A stretch of DNA of 64,000 nucleotides from Clavaria fumosa (GCA_951802425.1 OX637802.1:2666001-2730000), one strand, 5' to 3'. Shown: positions 19,557 through 32,938, counted from the first letter of the stretch. The notes: generated by a model from the sequence alone, not told the origin. Numbers and translations are program-made.

Positions 19557-19920
19557 GTCAACAAGAGCTGAATCTGACTCCAGTATGTTTGAGGGACCTG
19601 GGTCGAGGTCAGCCAAGCAGAGATGTGATTGAAGGTAACAACCTAGAGAAGGCTGTTACAGGAGTGACTACTTATATACTACTGAGGTATGAGTCATAGT
19701 AAGTTGTGAGGGGGGTGTGCAGCATGTGCAAGGGGTGAGGAAGGGCATGAATCATATGTGACAGGGGTAAGGGGGGGGTAACATGTGGAGCATGATAAGG
19801 AGAAAAGGAGGGTACATGCATAGTGTGAGAAGGGGGCAGGGGATGTGACAAGTGAAGGAGATCATGTGTTGAAACTCTCATTTAGTCCCCTCCCTGTGGA
19901 CTGATGTCTCAGTGGGCCCA

Positions 19921-20385
19921 TCAAGCTTCTAGACTCTCTTCACATTCTTGAGGAGGCGGCAGCAGCAGCACAGCTTCAGTAGGAGGGTCGACACTAGTGT
20001 CGCAGGTTGTGGGGACAAGGGGGTGCTCATAGTCATCTGTAGGTACAATCCACAGAGACATGACATTGGTGGTGATTGGCATGATGAGGGGGGGACCTCT
20101 GCAACAATAATGGACTGCCCACTCCTCTTGCAGGATGGGCTTGGGTGGTAAGGGGACCTTGAATCGCAAGCATGAGGTGTGGCAGTTGATCCAAAGTTTG
20201 GCCAAAATCAGGGAGGCCCAGAGGATTTGGCATTGCTGCTCAAAGCTGAGGTTGTGCATCTCATGCCAGAGGGCATGGCTGATTACTACTGATATGCACC
20301 CTGCCATTCCGCAGCCACAGGTCATCCACTGGCTCAAGTAAGTTTTGGTTGAGCTGGAATTGTGGCATGCAAGTAGGAGGGTCAT
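19921..20385 (-). CDS. open frame of unknown function inside LTR-B
   Basis: 154 codons on the minus strand, with HEMHNLSFEQQCQILWASLI and a proline-rich C-terminus (VLLLPPPQECEESLEA). I do not recognise it. It lies between the chromodomain remnant and the 3' LTR. It could be a decayed extra ORF of the element or chance open sequence; base composition is like the surrounding retroelement DNA. Confidence 0.25.
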   Translation of the reverse strand: MTLLLACHNSSSTKTYLSQWMTCGCGMAGCISVVISHALWHEMHNLSFEQQCQILWASLILAKLWINCHTSCLRFKVPLPPKPILQEEWAVHYCCRGPPLIMPITTNVMSLWIVPTDDYEHPLVPTTCDTSVDPPTEAVLLLPPPQECEESLEA

Positions 20386-20774
20386 CAGTCATGAGGGGCA
20401 GGGGGTCCAGGCCTTCGGGGTGGTGTGAGTGTGGGATTCATACGGCGTCTAGCATGTGCCAGGAGTGGGTGCTAAGCTGTGGCAATATGGGGGAGGTGTC
20501 TGGTGATGTGGGTGAGGCTTGCAGGCATGGTAGGTTCCACAGCCAGCCCGCTGCTCGGCAGGTGAAGTAAGGCGGGCCTGGGGTGCTGCGATGAGGAGTT
20601 TGGGAAGTGCGGTCAGCAGGCATAGCAATGTAGTTTAAGTGAGAGAGCTTGTGGGGGCAGAGGAGGGAGATGGGATGAGTGGTGTCATTTGTGGTTGTTA
20701 AGGTTTTTCCTTGTCAGGGTCAATGGGCATGAGATCCCTCAAGTGAAAGATACCAAGAGGGAGTGTGCTGCTTG

Positions 20775-20890
20775 CAGGTGCTTGCATTGAAAGTCTATGA
20801 TGGCTTCAGCAGCATCTTTCAGGTTTGACTTGGGTTCCCATGTATTGTCTTCATAGGGGTAGCCTGCCCATTTCACCAGGTATTGTAAGG
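20775..20890 (-). pseudogene. chromodomain remnant of LTR-B pol
   Basis: The minus strand reads [20 protein letters not shown] followed by an Asp/Ala-rich helix, the classic C-terminal half of a chromodomain. The upstream integrase is missing because the right LTR follows immediately, so pol has been lost by deletion. The sequence differs from the chromodomain of the intact element (YLVKWLGYPVEEN), indicating another family. Confidence 0.75.
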
Positions 20891-21173
20891 TTAGCCAAGC
20901 GGGAGCAAATTAGAGATGTGATTGAGGGTAACAACCTAGAGAAGGCTGTTACAGGAGTGACTACTTATATACTACTGAGGTATGAGTCATAGTAAGTTGT
21001 GAGGGGGGCATGCGGCATGCGCAAGGGGCAAGGAAGGGCATGAGTCATATGTGACAGGGGTAAGGGGGGGGTAACATGTGGAGCATGATAAGGAGAAAAG
21101 GAGGGTACATGCATAGTGTGAGAAGGGGGCAGGGGATGTGATGAGTGAAGGAGATCATGTGTTGAAACTCTCA

Positions 21174-21835
21174 CACCCCTTCAATGGGCAGAAAAGGAAC
21201 TTTTGTACATTCCTCTGATCACTTCACCTCCTGTTTATGGCAAACCTGACTACCTATGCTACAGACCTGGTGAAGGTGCTCTTTGCTCTGAGCAAAATTA
21301 CTGGAGAAGGATTCACTGCAGAATGGGCAAATATGAAGGCAGAAGAGATCCTGGGTAATGGCAAGGCTGGAACCTGGGCAGAGTTTGTGGAGGAAATGAA
21401 GCAGGCATTTGATGACCTGATTGACTGTGCAACAGCCCTTGCAGACATTGCAGGGTTGAAACAGGGTGCCATGATGGCACTGGAGTTCTTCATGAAGTTT
21501 GAGACACTGTTCTGATGGGCAGAGATGTGTGAAGAGAAGGACTCAGGAATCCTAGTCCATTGGCTGGAGTTGAACCTGAGTAGGAGGTTGGTGGGGAGGA
21601 TCTATGGTGTCTCCCCAATGCCAGAGACTTATGGAGGATGGAAGATGCTGGCAGAAAAACTTGATGCCCAGCAGAGACAACCTGATGGGATAGTTGCAGA
21701 ACAAAACATGCAACCTGCTGCAACCCTACCACAACCTTTTGCAACCCCTCTGCAGCATACCCTGGATGTGGCCATGGGCTGAGGATGGGCCCCTGATGCT
21801 GAGAGATGTTGTTTCCAATGCCACCAGACTAGCCA
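21174..21835 (+). pseudogene. gag relic of the old LTR-A element
   Basis: Continues gag interrupted at 19556: 21237-21515 encodes TDLVKVLFALSKI and GTWAEFVEEMKQAFDD, and 21525-21782 encodes ILVHWLELNLSRRLVGRIYG then LAEKLDAQQRQPDG. A TGA separates the two parts. It is close to the gag of 17722-18258 but with CpG sites changed to TG/CA. Reading past ETYGGWK without interruption shows that the intact-looking chromovirus lacks about 11 nt here. The end toward a zinc knuckle (CCFQCHQTSHA) stops near 21840. Confidence 0.85.
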
Positions 21836-21839
21836 TGCT

Positions 21840-22310
21840 AGAGGTGCACAGTAACAAGGAGTGTGTAAGATAGAGATGGCCTGGACTCAGAGAAGTGTGA
21901 TGGACAGTGTGTGGGAATGAGAGTGGGTGGCTGCAGTGTGAAGTGGTGGCAGTGTTACACCATCACTTGAAGTTTTCAATTTTTCAAGTTTTCATCAAGG
22001 CCAGACCTCAATGAACTTTTGGTAGTAATATCTTAATTGAAAATCAATTTCCCACTTTGTGACAGAGGGCATTGGACAGCCCCTCTGCCATACTTGGCAA
22101 CTTGAGATTGAGATATTCTTTTTGGCTGAGGATTCTGCACATGGAATTGCTGCCAGATGCACTCTTACATTCAAAGTCTTTTTGTTGTTGTTTTGCTGTT
22201 GTATTGAACTTTGAGTTATGCTTTAGGCAGAATGTTTATATAAGCATCACCATCACATGTGTTTCCCCAATAGTATAGCAGCGCCAGGGTCCAACTTTCA
22301 CCACTGCAGT
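21840..22310. other. end of transposon zone and promoter of the next gene
   Basis: No gene seen. CpG-poor decayed sequence until about 22240, with T/A-rich stretches, then a sharp return to normal composition just before ATG 22311. Confidence 0.4.
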
Positions 22311-23746
22311 ATGCGGTTGTCCTTCCCGCTCTTTCTGTTCTTGTGGACTGCCGCTGTGCGCGCAGGTAGCTTCCGACTTGGCCAATCTTGCGAAGTCAAG
22401 TATAACACCCTCCTGGCTGGAACTTTCCAATTCTACTCGCAATGTAACTCTCAGACCTACTGCAACTCAATTACGGGTGTATGCGAGAAACGCGGTTGCC
22501 GAAGAGCTGATTTTCCATTTGGCTACAGCCAAGGTGACAAAGGCATCCCATCAAAGTGTCCGGTGGGACAGTTTTGTCCGGACGAAGAGGATGCTTGTCA
22601 GCCATTACTGCCCGTCGGCAGCGCGTGTCAACTGAATCGCGATGGTACTGCACACACCAACCTTCCGCGTCTCAGACATGCACTCTGACCATTTTGCCTT
22701 CAGACCAATGCCAAGCGCCACCGAATCACAAGAAACTCGCTGACACCTCAAAGCGTGGTTACAATTTCAATGGATCCGTTTGTCTTAACAACATCTGTAT
22801 GTGCGTAATCATTAATCTCTCCGATGAAGGATCCCCCAACTAACCGTTTTGTAGGTGGGCGAATGTCACAGAAAGCCAACCATGTGTAGTGGAAAACACC
22901 CCTTACGTTGGCTACAGCGCCAACGGCCAGATTGCGGAGTTCATTGACATTGTGTCCCGGTTGGTCTAAAATTCTCTGTAACCCCTGTATATCTATGGCT
23001 GAACTCACAGTTCTTCCAGTGGAAATTGCGAATTGGGCAATTACTGCGATGCACAAAAGTTGGTCTGCATGAAGAACAAACTTCTTAACGAACCTTGTGG
23101 TGCCGATAAAGAGTGCGTCTCTTGAATGCGTTCCTGACCGGTCAAGCCTGATATTTTTAATGTAGATGCGATTCATTCAACTGCCCTGCCTCCGGTATCT
23201 GTGGGCAGCCAGCTGATCTGCCCAATAATCCACCTTCCTGGGTATTTGTCGTCGCAGCCTTCTCGATCATTCTCGGTTAGTCCATCCTTGTCCCCTAGTT
23301 ACTGGCCACCTCATTTAACTAACACAGGAATGAGCGGAACCCTGGTCGGCATGTATTCCCTTCACCGTAAACAGCGAGATCGTGAACGCCAGAAACGGTC
23401 GCAGTACTGGCACGAGCAAGTTCGTCCCCTTCCTAGACTCTCAGCCGTTCGCACATGTGATCCTCTTTCACAGAATGCCTTCCGTCAAAATATTCTCTTG
23501 ATGCGCGATCTCGTCTCGCAGGTCCTGGCAGGGAACCCTTTGCCGACTCGTCGCGGTTTCAACTACAGCCGAGACGTGCTGAGCGCGTCGAGCGCAGCTG
23601 ACTCGCAGGTGCACGTCATGCAGTACACGCCTCCTAAGTCGAGCGCCTTACGTTACAACGTGAGCGATGACGGATTCGAATATGAAGGTCACGACACTTC
23701 CACCCCGCCGCTGCAGATAGAGAGATGCCCCGACGGAAAATTTTGA
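22311..23746 (+). CDS. Dickkopf_N-like cysteine-rich type I membrane protein
   Basis: Six exons (22311-22644, 22704-22800, 22855-22959, 23011-23112, 23166-23275, 23328-23746) give 388 residues. The N-terminus MRLSFPLFLFLWTAAVRAG is a signal peptide. The lumenal/extracellular part has paired cysteines in the pattern CPVGQFCPDEEDACQPLLPV, CELGNYCDAQKLVC and CDSFNCPASGICG, resembling fungal proteins annotated with a Dickkopf_N cysteine-rich region. One membrane segment (SWVFVVAAFSIIL) is followed by a basic cytosolic tail of about 150 residues (HRKQRDRERQKR). Introns of 50-59 nt all obey GT-AG. The role is unknown; the animal Dickkopf Wnt function should not be transferred. ATG 22311 is chosen because the signal peptide begins there. 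Confidence 0.82.
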
Positions 23747-24185
23747 GCGCACATCGCGCGGACACTCATTTATTCAAACCAGGGCTCGTCAGAGACGTTG
23801 ATGACCTTACGTACAGTACCTTATATCTTGGAATCATTGGTAATTTGTGGTAATACTAGGGGCCCGCAAGTTGCTAGCCGCAGTCCTTAATTGCATTTAA
23901 TTGCGTTTATCGAATGATCTTGCCAAATTCCCCGATGGTGCATAGAAGTTTTTTCTTCCAAATACATTTCTGTTTCCGATTCATCAAACGACAGCTAACG
24001 CTCATCTCGCAACGGACACACGTCCACAGGCAACAACTAGGAGTGGTATACAGTATTATATAATGCAGATGCTAGATAGGATACGTCTTTCATGTACATA
24101 CATACCTCTACCCTTGCCGAACCCTCCATATGAATCCTGAAGGAGATGAGGTCTCTGAGTAGCACAACAGACGGCGTGCGGAAGC
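23747..24185. other. intergenic region between convergent genes
   Basis: AT-richer 3' flanks of the cysteine-rich protein gene and the transporter gene. No coding sequence or repeat recognised. Confidence 0.5.
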
Positions 24186-25988
24186 TCAGTGCGCTTCAAA
24201 CTCATCAATCAGGCGTCCTCTCTCCCCGCTCGCCTCATCTGCGGCTCCGGCACTAACGCCAGTCCGCACTAGCGATTCAGGATCTTTGTCCTCGTCATCG
24301 CTCGCTTCGCCGACTTCCCATATCGCCTCTGGTGTCTCTCCCTCTCCTGTAAGGGCATGCTCTTCCTCCTCATCATCTTCTCCTGACATCTGGCCGTTCA
24401 TCTTGCCACCGGATAACCTCGTCCGCGGCTTACGCATGGCAAGGTTCGTGCCAGGAGGTGAAGGTCCACGATCTGGTTTCTTGTGCGTGAGGAGCACAAC
24501 GCCAGAAATGAGAACAACGATCGAGGAGAAGATCAGGAAGAGAGTCCATGATTGATAAGAGTCTACTTCATCGTTAAATATCTACAAGAGAGATCAGTGG
24601 GTACTCCTTCTCTTGATGGAAGTACTCACCAAAGAGTTGAGAAAACTGCGTGCAGATACATGGGTCAACGCAAAGTTCATGTTCAGATCTGTAACATGCA
24701 CACACCCTGTAGCAGTATAAACTCCATAAAAGACGGGGACAACTAGTGTTGAATCGTAGACCTTCAGACCACGATTCAAGCAGGTGATCTGCAGCACGGC
24801 AGTTATACTCAAGAGCATAATGGTGAAGATGGGTGCTGCGTGGCCGAATTGATTGCCTTGGTTCTTGTTCGAGAGACTTCCGCTCAGTAATTTCACTCTA
24901 GAAAATACTCAGAAAGTCGAGCAAGGAATGCCAACGGGAGTGAACGCACGTAGCTTTCGCAAAGACTAAACAGCCGCCGGCCAGACCACCCCCACAACAT
25001 GCCCAGCCGATACCCAATGTCCAGGCGATCTGCTTGTCCCCTTTCGCAGCTGTCCATGCTTCGAGAACCTCCCTCACCCATTCCATCGCCGCCTCCCAAG
25101 CGGCCTGCAGCTTTTCAATAACATTTCTCCCACGTCGAGCCGACCTCTGCGTCATTCGCCCTGCAAACGGCTCCACGGAGAGATCTGAGCGAGCGGCCAG
25201 GACAGCGTCAAGCGAAGAGGTGAAGATGAGGAGGAGAACGAGTGCAAAGGACATGAAGAAGAAGTAGCCAAGCCAGCCAGGGCGACGCCAGAGGTAAGTT
25301 AATCGTGCGACGTGAGTCTCGGTGGCTAACCCGCTATTGATAGATCCAAAGGCGACGATACCAATGACGCCTATTATAACAACGATAGTCCCCTGTTAGG
25401 ACAGCGGTCAGAACTGAAGCGTAGCACCTAGACGACAGGCTTACGTATATGTCGGTGCTTGTAACAGGCGTAGCAACAAGGAATTTTGCAAAGAGGAAGT
25501 TGAATATCAGGGAAGTTGAGCCCAGAGGTGCAACATACTCTGATGCCTCTTCAACAAATAAGAAAGCTGATTAGGGAGAGTCATACCTGCGCGCATGTAC
25601 TCTAGGGCTAGAGTACTGCCAATTAACTGCGAAAGGCTTGCATTCAAGTCAACACAGGACAGACAGGTGAGGAAACAAAGATATGCACATATATAGCAAC
25701 ATCCCGAGCAGCCAAAGGGGGCGGGCCCAGTCCTTTCTCTGCAAGTGTTTTGGAATAGAGCTTGTCCGAACCTAAATGTGATTGAGCGAATACTAGAATG
25801 GTACGACGCATGGACACGCTCACATGATCGAGTTTCGTCAGGTTGAGGCCAGCGGCGTTTAAGACAGAGGCCAATGTGATAATGGCCAGACCAATGATGA
25901 AGGCCACGGCAGGAGTCGCACGAGGCACTGCGGATGTGGGCGATCTGTCGAGCTGAGTCGACGTAGCAGAGGCGCTCGCCACCGCCAT
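24186..25988 (-). CDS. NIPA-type magnesium transporter family protein
   Basis: Multi-exon gene for a polytopic membrane protein of the DUF803/Mg_trans_NIPA family (drug/metabolite transporter fold). Exon 1 (25824-25988) encodes ATPAVAFIIGLAIITLASVL and NAAGLNLTKLDH. Later exons give SQLIGSTLALEYMRA, IYGTIVVIIGVIGIVAFGS, YFFFMSFALVLLLIF, HAAPIFTIMLLSITAVLQIT, TLVVPVFYGVYTATG and a last helix SWTLFLIFSSIVVLISGVVL. The C-terminus is an acidic cytosolic tail (SGEDDEEEEHALTGEGE) ending FEAH. Family members transport Mg2+ or traffic in endosomal membranes. A long loop (AWEAAMEWVREVLEAWTAAK) is inserted in the middle. Substrate is inferred from the family. Confidence 0.85.
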
Positions 25989-26412
25989 AGCTCAGCAACT
26001 ACGTTGGGAGCAAGCCTCTTGGACAGCTGTGAAGGTGCTGTGAACCTGAAATTGACGATGGAGTAAGTGGCACTGGGTAGCGATGCGTGGTGGTCACATT
26101 GAGGAAACGCGGCCCGGAAATCACGTGATCGATGATTTATGTCAGCTGCGGATGTTAGCAATGAAAGTCCTGCTCCCTGAAACAAAGTGCATAGTTGGCC
26201 GTATTGGAGTAATGAAGAAATTTGTCACATCATCACTTAAACTCAGAATGAGTTGCACAGGCATGATTGAAGAACAAGAGGTTATATGTTTGCCTCCATG
26301 GCCTTAGCCACATTTGGGCAAGATTTGTTTCTATTTGCTGGCAGGGCCACATCAACCAGTGTGCAAAGAAAGGAAAAGAGGGGAGTTTGAGGTGCAGAGC
26401 AAACCATTCTTG
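25989..26412. other. divergent promoter region
   Basis: Separates two divergently transcribed genes (minus-strand transporter, plus-strand DUF262 gene). It includes a CACGTGATCGATGAT stretch near 26122. No gene seen. Confidence 0.45.
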
Positions 26413-28225
26413 ATGACAATGACTTCCCCACCCGAGGGGGACAAAGCCCCAGAATTCGACGAGCTCGAAGCTGAATTCGCTTCTGACGATGAAGACCCAA
26501 ACGTCTTCAAAATCAGAGATGCACTTGCTATCCCCAGTACCAGGAATCTGACAGCCCGGAATCTTCACTGTGAGTAGTCAGACTGTTACCATCTTGTCTC
26601 ACGCCCTCATCATCGGATGTAGCTCTCATACATGAGGGGCTAATTGATCTGAAGCCCGACTACCAACGAGGTAACGTCATGGCAATTTCCTAATACCTGC
26701 GTTGAAGTCGTGGAGAGTGCTGAGGACCCCTGTTTCACGCACATACGCGCACTAGATGTTGTCTGGCCCGAAAGTAAAATGATCCACCTTATCGACTCTA
26801 TCTTCCGCAATTTCTACATTCCGCCCATCATTTTTGCAGTCCACAAAGAAGAAGATGGCGAGGAAGTCCGCGTGTGCGTAGATGGGAAACAGAGGCTCAC
26901 ATCCATACAGAAGTTCTTTGACGGTCAGGTATGTAGAAACCTGGGATCTGTCTCTACATGTATGTGCTAAAGGTTGTTGTGCGACCTCAGATTCCCCGTG
27001 CGTGCCCTCCCAACCAATGTACAGCATTCGTGACAATTCACCCATGCACCCATTGACCAGACCGAGATATTGTCACCAAGAAATCGTACTGGTATGTTCG
27101 CCCTGAGACGCAGAAATCCACACGTTTGGAAATACCAGACGAATACAAGAAGCGCTTTGCGGACAAGACTATCACGTGCGGTGCGTTTGCAGTGCATCAC
27201 AATGTCTTTCTCTATTGGGTCTCACATCACAAGACAGTCGAGTATCGTGATATTGCACCTGGAACCGAACGTCGGTATCTTTTCCTCCCAGCTCCCTCAG
27301 GGTACTCATGCTGTGTGGACAGGGGAAATATTCCAGAGGGTGCAACTTGGGATGACCCTCACGGGTGCTGGTGCGTCCGTCCATGGACACCCAGCATCTC
27401 AGAAAACTGATCTTCGGTCATTTTCCAGAGAAGCTTCAAGCGATCGCCTCGCCCTGGGCCGCGCTGGTGACCAGACTCCAAGACCGCCACGTCTCCAACG
27501 AGGGCGGTCTGGCCAACATCCTCGAGTGGGATACCCGGCGTGGACGTGACTTCCAGTGTCTCGCTCAGTTCATCTACTGCTGCAACGGGCTGCCCGAGCA
27601 GCTTATTCCTTCTCACCAAAAGATGGAGAAGTTCCTGTCGCGTCTGGACGAGCCGCCCGACGCCTTCAAGACCGCCTTGAACGAAGTCCTGAACGAGTTT
27701 TACTTCATCGCGTCGGAGAAGAAGCTTCAAGATGCGTTCAAAAAAATAGAAAAGCGGCTTGCTCCAGTAGAATTTGTTTTCATCGGTGCTGCTCCCGTCC
27801 CGCTTTTCTTTTTCTTTTGCCCTCGTCATTAACAGAGGTCTTAGGTGTCTTGTTGTTCATGCTGCGTCAGGCGCCGCATGAAGATCGAGCGAGGGCGGTA
27901 TACAACCTTCGCCTGTACGTCCGCCGGGAACACATTGACATGTGAGTATGCAAAGCAGCACACAAGGCGTGCAGCGGCCCCACGACAGATAATTGTTGTC
28001 TGACCGCTTTCCCCTGAGTGCAGTCGATCCAATACCGTCGTAGTCAAGACCCTCTGGCATTTCATCTCCAGGGTCGTAGAGAATCCAAGCATGTCGCATT
28101 CGATCGTCGGACTCCTGGGCTCGCCAAAAGCGGGAAGGAAGAAGCGCAGAGTGTCCGATGATGGTTCGGATGGAGAGTACAGGCCTGGTCCCGGCAGATC
28201 CCGTCTGTCAAAGTCAGGAAGATAG
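26413..28225 (+). CDS. DUF262 (GmrSD N-terminal-like) domain protein
   Basis: The N-terminal domain of this family, related to ParB/sulfiredoxin folds, is found in bacterial GmrSD restriction enzymes and as stand-alone fungal proteins. Visible are NLHSLIHEGLIDLKPDYQR-like sequence joined by an intron (about 26672-26755) to DVVWPESKMIHLIDSIFRN, then FYIPPIIFAV and the signature VCVDGKQRLTSIQKFFDG (DGxQR). Later exons contribute GLANILEWDTRRGRDFQCLA and a helical C-terminus ending in a basic tail (KAGRKKRRVSDDGSDGEY) before TAG. No HNH nuclease (DUF1524) motif is visible. Start at ATG 26413 or 26419 is not decided. The function in fungi is unknown; the basic tail suggests nuclear localisation. 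Confidence 0.78.
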
Positions 28226-28339
28226 ATCATTATCCCCCGAACCTTGCTAAGGGGACGACGCTTTTGCGGAGCCTTATGTCTTTTGATATTTCGTAACCGT
28301 CCGCGTGGCTCCCACCGCTACGAGTCGGTTTTATGCGTA

Positions 28340-29839
28340 CTATATTCTTGTCCTGGCCGTATACCACACTCCCTCCGGGTCCGTCGTAACCCGAGCGAAT
28401 TTCAAAAGTAGTTTATCGCGCTCTTTCTCGTCTACTGCAATGTCCGCAAGGTAAGGTGCGATGTCCTGGCTTCTCCAACGGGGGCGCGTGAGGAAAAGGT
28501 CGCCGAACCGCGCGTGGGGATCGATAGGGAGCGACGAAGCAGGAAAATACACCAAGTCCACATTGGGGGATAAGAGATAGTTGCCCTGTCAAGGGGAAAC
28601 CCGTGAGCAGCGCCGTTCGGAAGGTGAAGAAAACAAAAAAGAGACAGACAGATAGCAATGAAAGCGAGACTTGAGATTCGAACGTGTCACCCACGGCAAC
28701 TTTCCATTTGGTGATGAAGACATCTTCTGGGATCGGCTCGTCCTGGACAGAACGACGCGTGAGAGGGGGATGGGTGGGATAGCGGGTCGTTACCTTGTGA
28801 AGTCTAAGAAGCCCTATGCCAATCTCTCTCACGATTGTTTCCACGTTCATCGCCCACCGTCCCTGCTGTATCGTGCCAAACCATGACATAACCTGCGAGG
28901 AGACCGTGCTCGGGATCTCGTGTTCATCGACGAGGGTCGACGTCAACTCTTCGACGGACGCGTCGTTATGGGATAGTGAGAGAGAGACGAGGTACGTCAG
29001 AAGGAGCTCGAGAATGGTGTGGAGATACGTGGGTGCGATAGGGCGGAGCCGCCCTGATATGGTTCGGCTGAGCGAGATGCATACAGGTAAGGGGATAACG
29101 AATCCAACTATTCACCGTCAATGACTAAGATACGCCGGTCCCTAAGACCACGTTCCAGCTCGGCGTCGCTGGCCTGAAGCTCGAGGCGCGCGTCCTCGTA
29201 GGATATCCACTTTTTCTCTAACTGCGTATCACGCCTCGAATCAGTGCGTGCCTTTCTTATACTAACACTAATGCCATGATTCCAGGGATTAGTGAACTCA
29301 CCCTGCCTTCCCCATCGGGAGCAATGGACATCTCCTGGACATCTTGTAAGTCATCACACACCATGTCCTTCAACCATCCGGTCAACTTGTGCAGCTTGGG
29401 AATGGATGGAACGAGCTCGAGTATTTCGTTAAGCTGGTCGCATATTACTATGTCGTTGGACCCGCCGGAGGTGATGATCAGCACGGTGTTGGAGAGCACC
29501 ACAGAACGCAGAGCATAGGTCTTGTCGGAGGTGCATAGCACGGCATCTTCATTTGACTGGCCTTTCACGGTCCAACTGCCATGAGACGCAAGGGGTAAGA
29601 GCTTTTGATCCAAGCGAATGGTTAAGATGTTAAACAACAAACTTGATGGGTTCAACGCTATTTACTGCCGAGTCCACGAAAGTGCAGAGCTCAAGAGGAA
29701 GCTCTATCAACCGAAAGGAGCCGGCGTCCTTGACTGAAGTAGGGGAGAACTTCAGAGTACATTCTATCATTGCCAAGAAACCTGGCGTTGTCGGATGTGT
29801 GATGAGGAGTTGATCGACAGCGTGACCACCACATGGCAC
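28340..29839 (-). CDS. DCC1: sister chromatid cohesion protein DCC1
   Basis: DCC1 with Ctf8 joins Ctf18-RFC, which loads PCNA and supports cohesion in S phase. The N-terminal exon has TLKFSP, SFRLIELPLELCTFVDS, then SWTVKGQSNEDAVLCTSDKT and YALRSVVLSNTVLIITS, a typical DCC1 signature. Middle exons carry TVSSQVMSWFG and IGLLRLHK, and the C-terminus has the winged-helix part IPEDVFITKWKVAVGD, VDLVYFPASSLPIDPHARFG, LFLTRPRWRSQDIAPYL and DPEGVWYTARTRI. Several introns of 50-150 nt, not all delimited. Start Met at 29837-29839 is the first in frame. Confidence 0.87.
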
Positions 29840-30407
29840 GGCACCAGGAACAGGTCATGTGATCCAATGCCCTAAAATGGTTTCGGTGTATGCTCTACTG
29901 TACACAAAATAAACTCTGCTCATTCTTTGCATAGACCATTGGCTGCTGCTTAGAACAGAATAGACCATTCTTCTGTACCACTTGTGCAGCACGCAGAAAT
30001 AGACCATTCCATTCCCACAGCTGCCATAAAGATTGCCTTTTACGGTGTTCAAAGAGCGCCGTAGTCGGGCCAAGGAGTCTGTTTCTCGAATCCAGAGCCA
30101 AAGCTACATTGTTAGATCTAGCTTCCGCCACCTGTTGTGACAATTACGGCCGAGTGGGTCGAAGTCCTGCAGCAAATGAGAATGAGGGTACCAATGCTGC
30201 TGCGCACATGCCAGAGTTTGATGTAGCGTGTCGATAAAACAGGTGGTCGAGTATAGTTGTTCGGAAGACCCATTACAACGTAGGAACAATCTGGAATTGG
30301 GCGCTATTCCTCCGCTGCTGTTCCCCGTTGGCGTTGAACCGACGCGGTAGCGACTGTTTCTAGGGTACAAGCGGTCGTTACTCTTCCCAAGCCTTTCAGG
30401 CACCACA
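29840..30407. other. intergenic stretch, no gene recognised
   Basis: Contains a thrice-repeated word ATAGACCATT (near 29930, 29958 and 30000) and otherwise nothing I can name. Presumably DCC1 promoter and distal upstream sequence of the peroxidase gene. Confidence 0.4.
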
Positions 30408-30561
30408 CCCCCCCCCCCCCACATGGCGTGGGTGGAAACCACGGCCGAGGGGTAGCCATGACCTTATTACATAACGTTCCATCAACCTGCATTTCCACGC
30501 ATCTGGACCGTATCCGCGATCCGGAAAAACGCCGTCTAAGCGAGTCTTCCCCCCCCCCCCC
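30408..30561. repeat. two poly-C tracts (13 C each) 141 bp apart
   Basis: Runs of 13 C occur at 30408-30420 and 30549-30561. Both lie in the upstream region of the peroxidase gene. Confidence 0.9.
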
Positions 30562-30764
30562 TGCATGCTATGGTATTTATTCACTCCATTTCCATTTAAA
30601 CCCTGGGCGGTGAAATGTACTACAGAGTTACACAGTGGTCGTACCGCCCTGCACGAAGAAGGAAAGCTAACTTTCTCTGTGTCTTGGCTTAATAACTAAA
30701 GAGAGACGATAATAAAGAGCGATCTTTTCAATCCTATTTTTTACCCTATTTTCTTTTCTTCGGT

Positions 30765-30770
30765 TATAAA
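30765..30770 (+). promoter_or_regulatory. TATA box of the peroxidase gene
   Basis: TATAAA in CGGTTATAAAGGG, 114 nt before ATG 30884, a normal distance for a basidiomycete promoter. Confidence 0.55.
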
Positions 30771-30802
30771 GGGAAAATTTCATGCAACTCTAACCCTACT
30801 TT

Positions 30803-30874
30803 CCCGCTCTCTACTTCCCGCCCGCTCTCTACCTCCCGCTCTCTACCTCCCGCTCTCTACCTCCCGCTCTCTAC
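30803..30874. repeat. 14-bp tandem repeats CCCGCTCTCTACCT in the 5' leader
   Basis: Five or so copies of CCCGCTCTCTACCT with small changes stand between the TATA box and the start codon, ending about 10 nt before ATG 30884. The pyrimidine-rich composition is common in fungal leaders of highly expressed genes, but a regular tandem array is unusual. Confidence 0.85.
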
Positions 30875-30883
30875 CCTCACATC

Positions 30884-32938
<2,055 letters not shown>

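Larger units (their letters stand above)
19557..21173 (-). mobile_element. internally deleted second LTR element (LTR-B) inside the old gag
   Basis: Two 262-bp direct repeats, 19619-19880 and 20912-21173, are about 95 % alike. On the minus strand they start TGAGAGTTTCAACAC, preceded on the left copy by a purine tract (AGGGAGGGGACTAAA). The interior keeps only a chromodomain end next to the right repeat and about 900 bp of 3' sequence; gag, RT and integrase are missing. The left border is unclear, because the repeats become dissimilar before 19619 and no clean target duplication is seen. It lies inside the relic gag gene, so it inserted after that copy. Confidence 0.75.
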
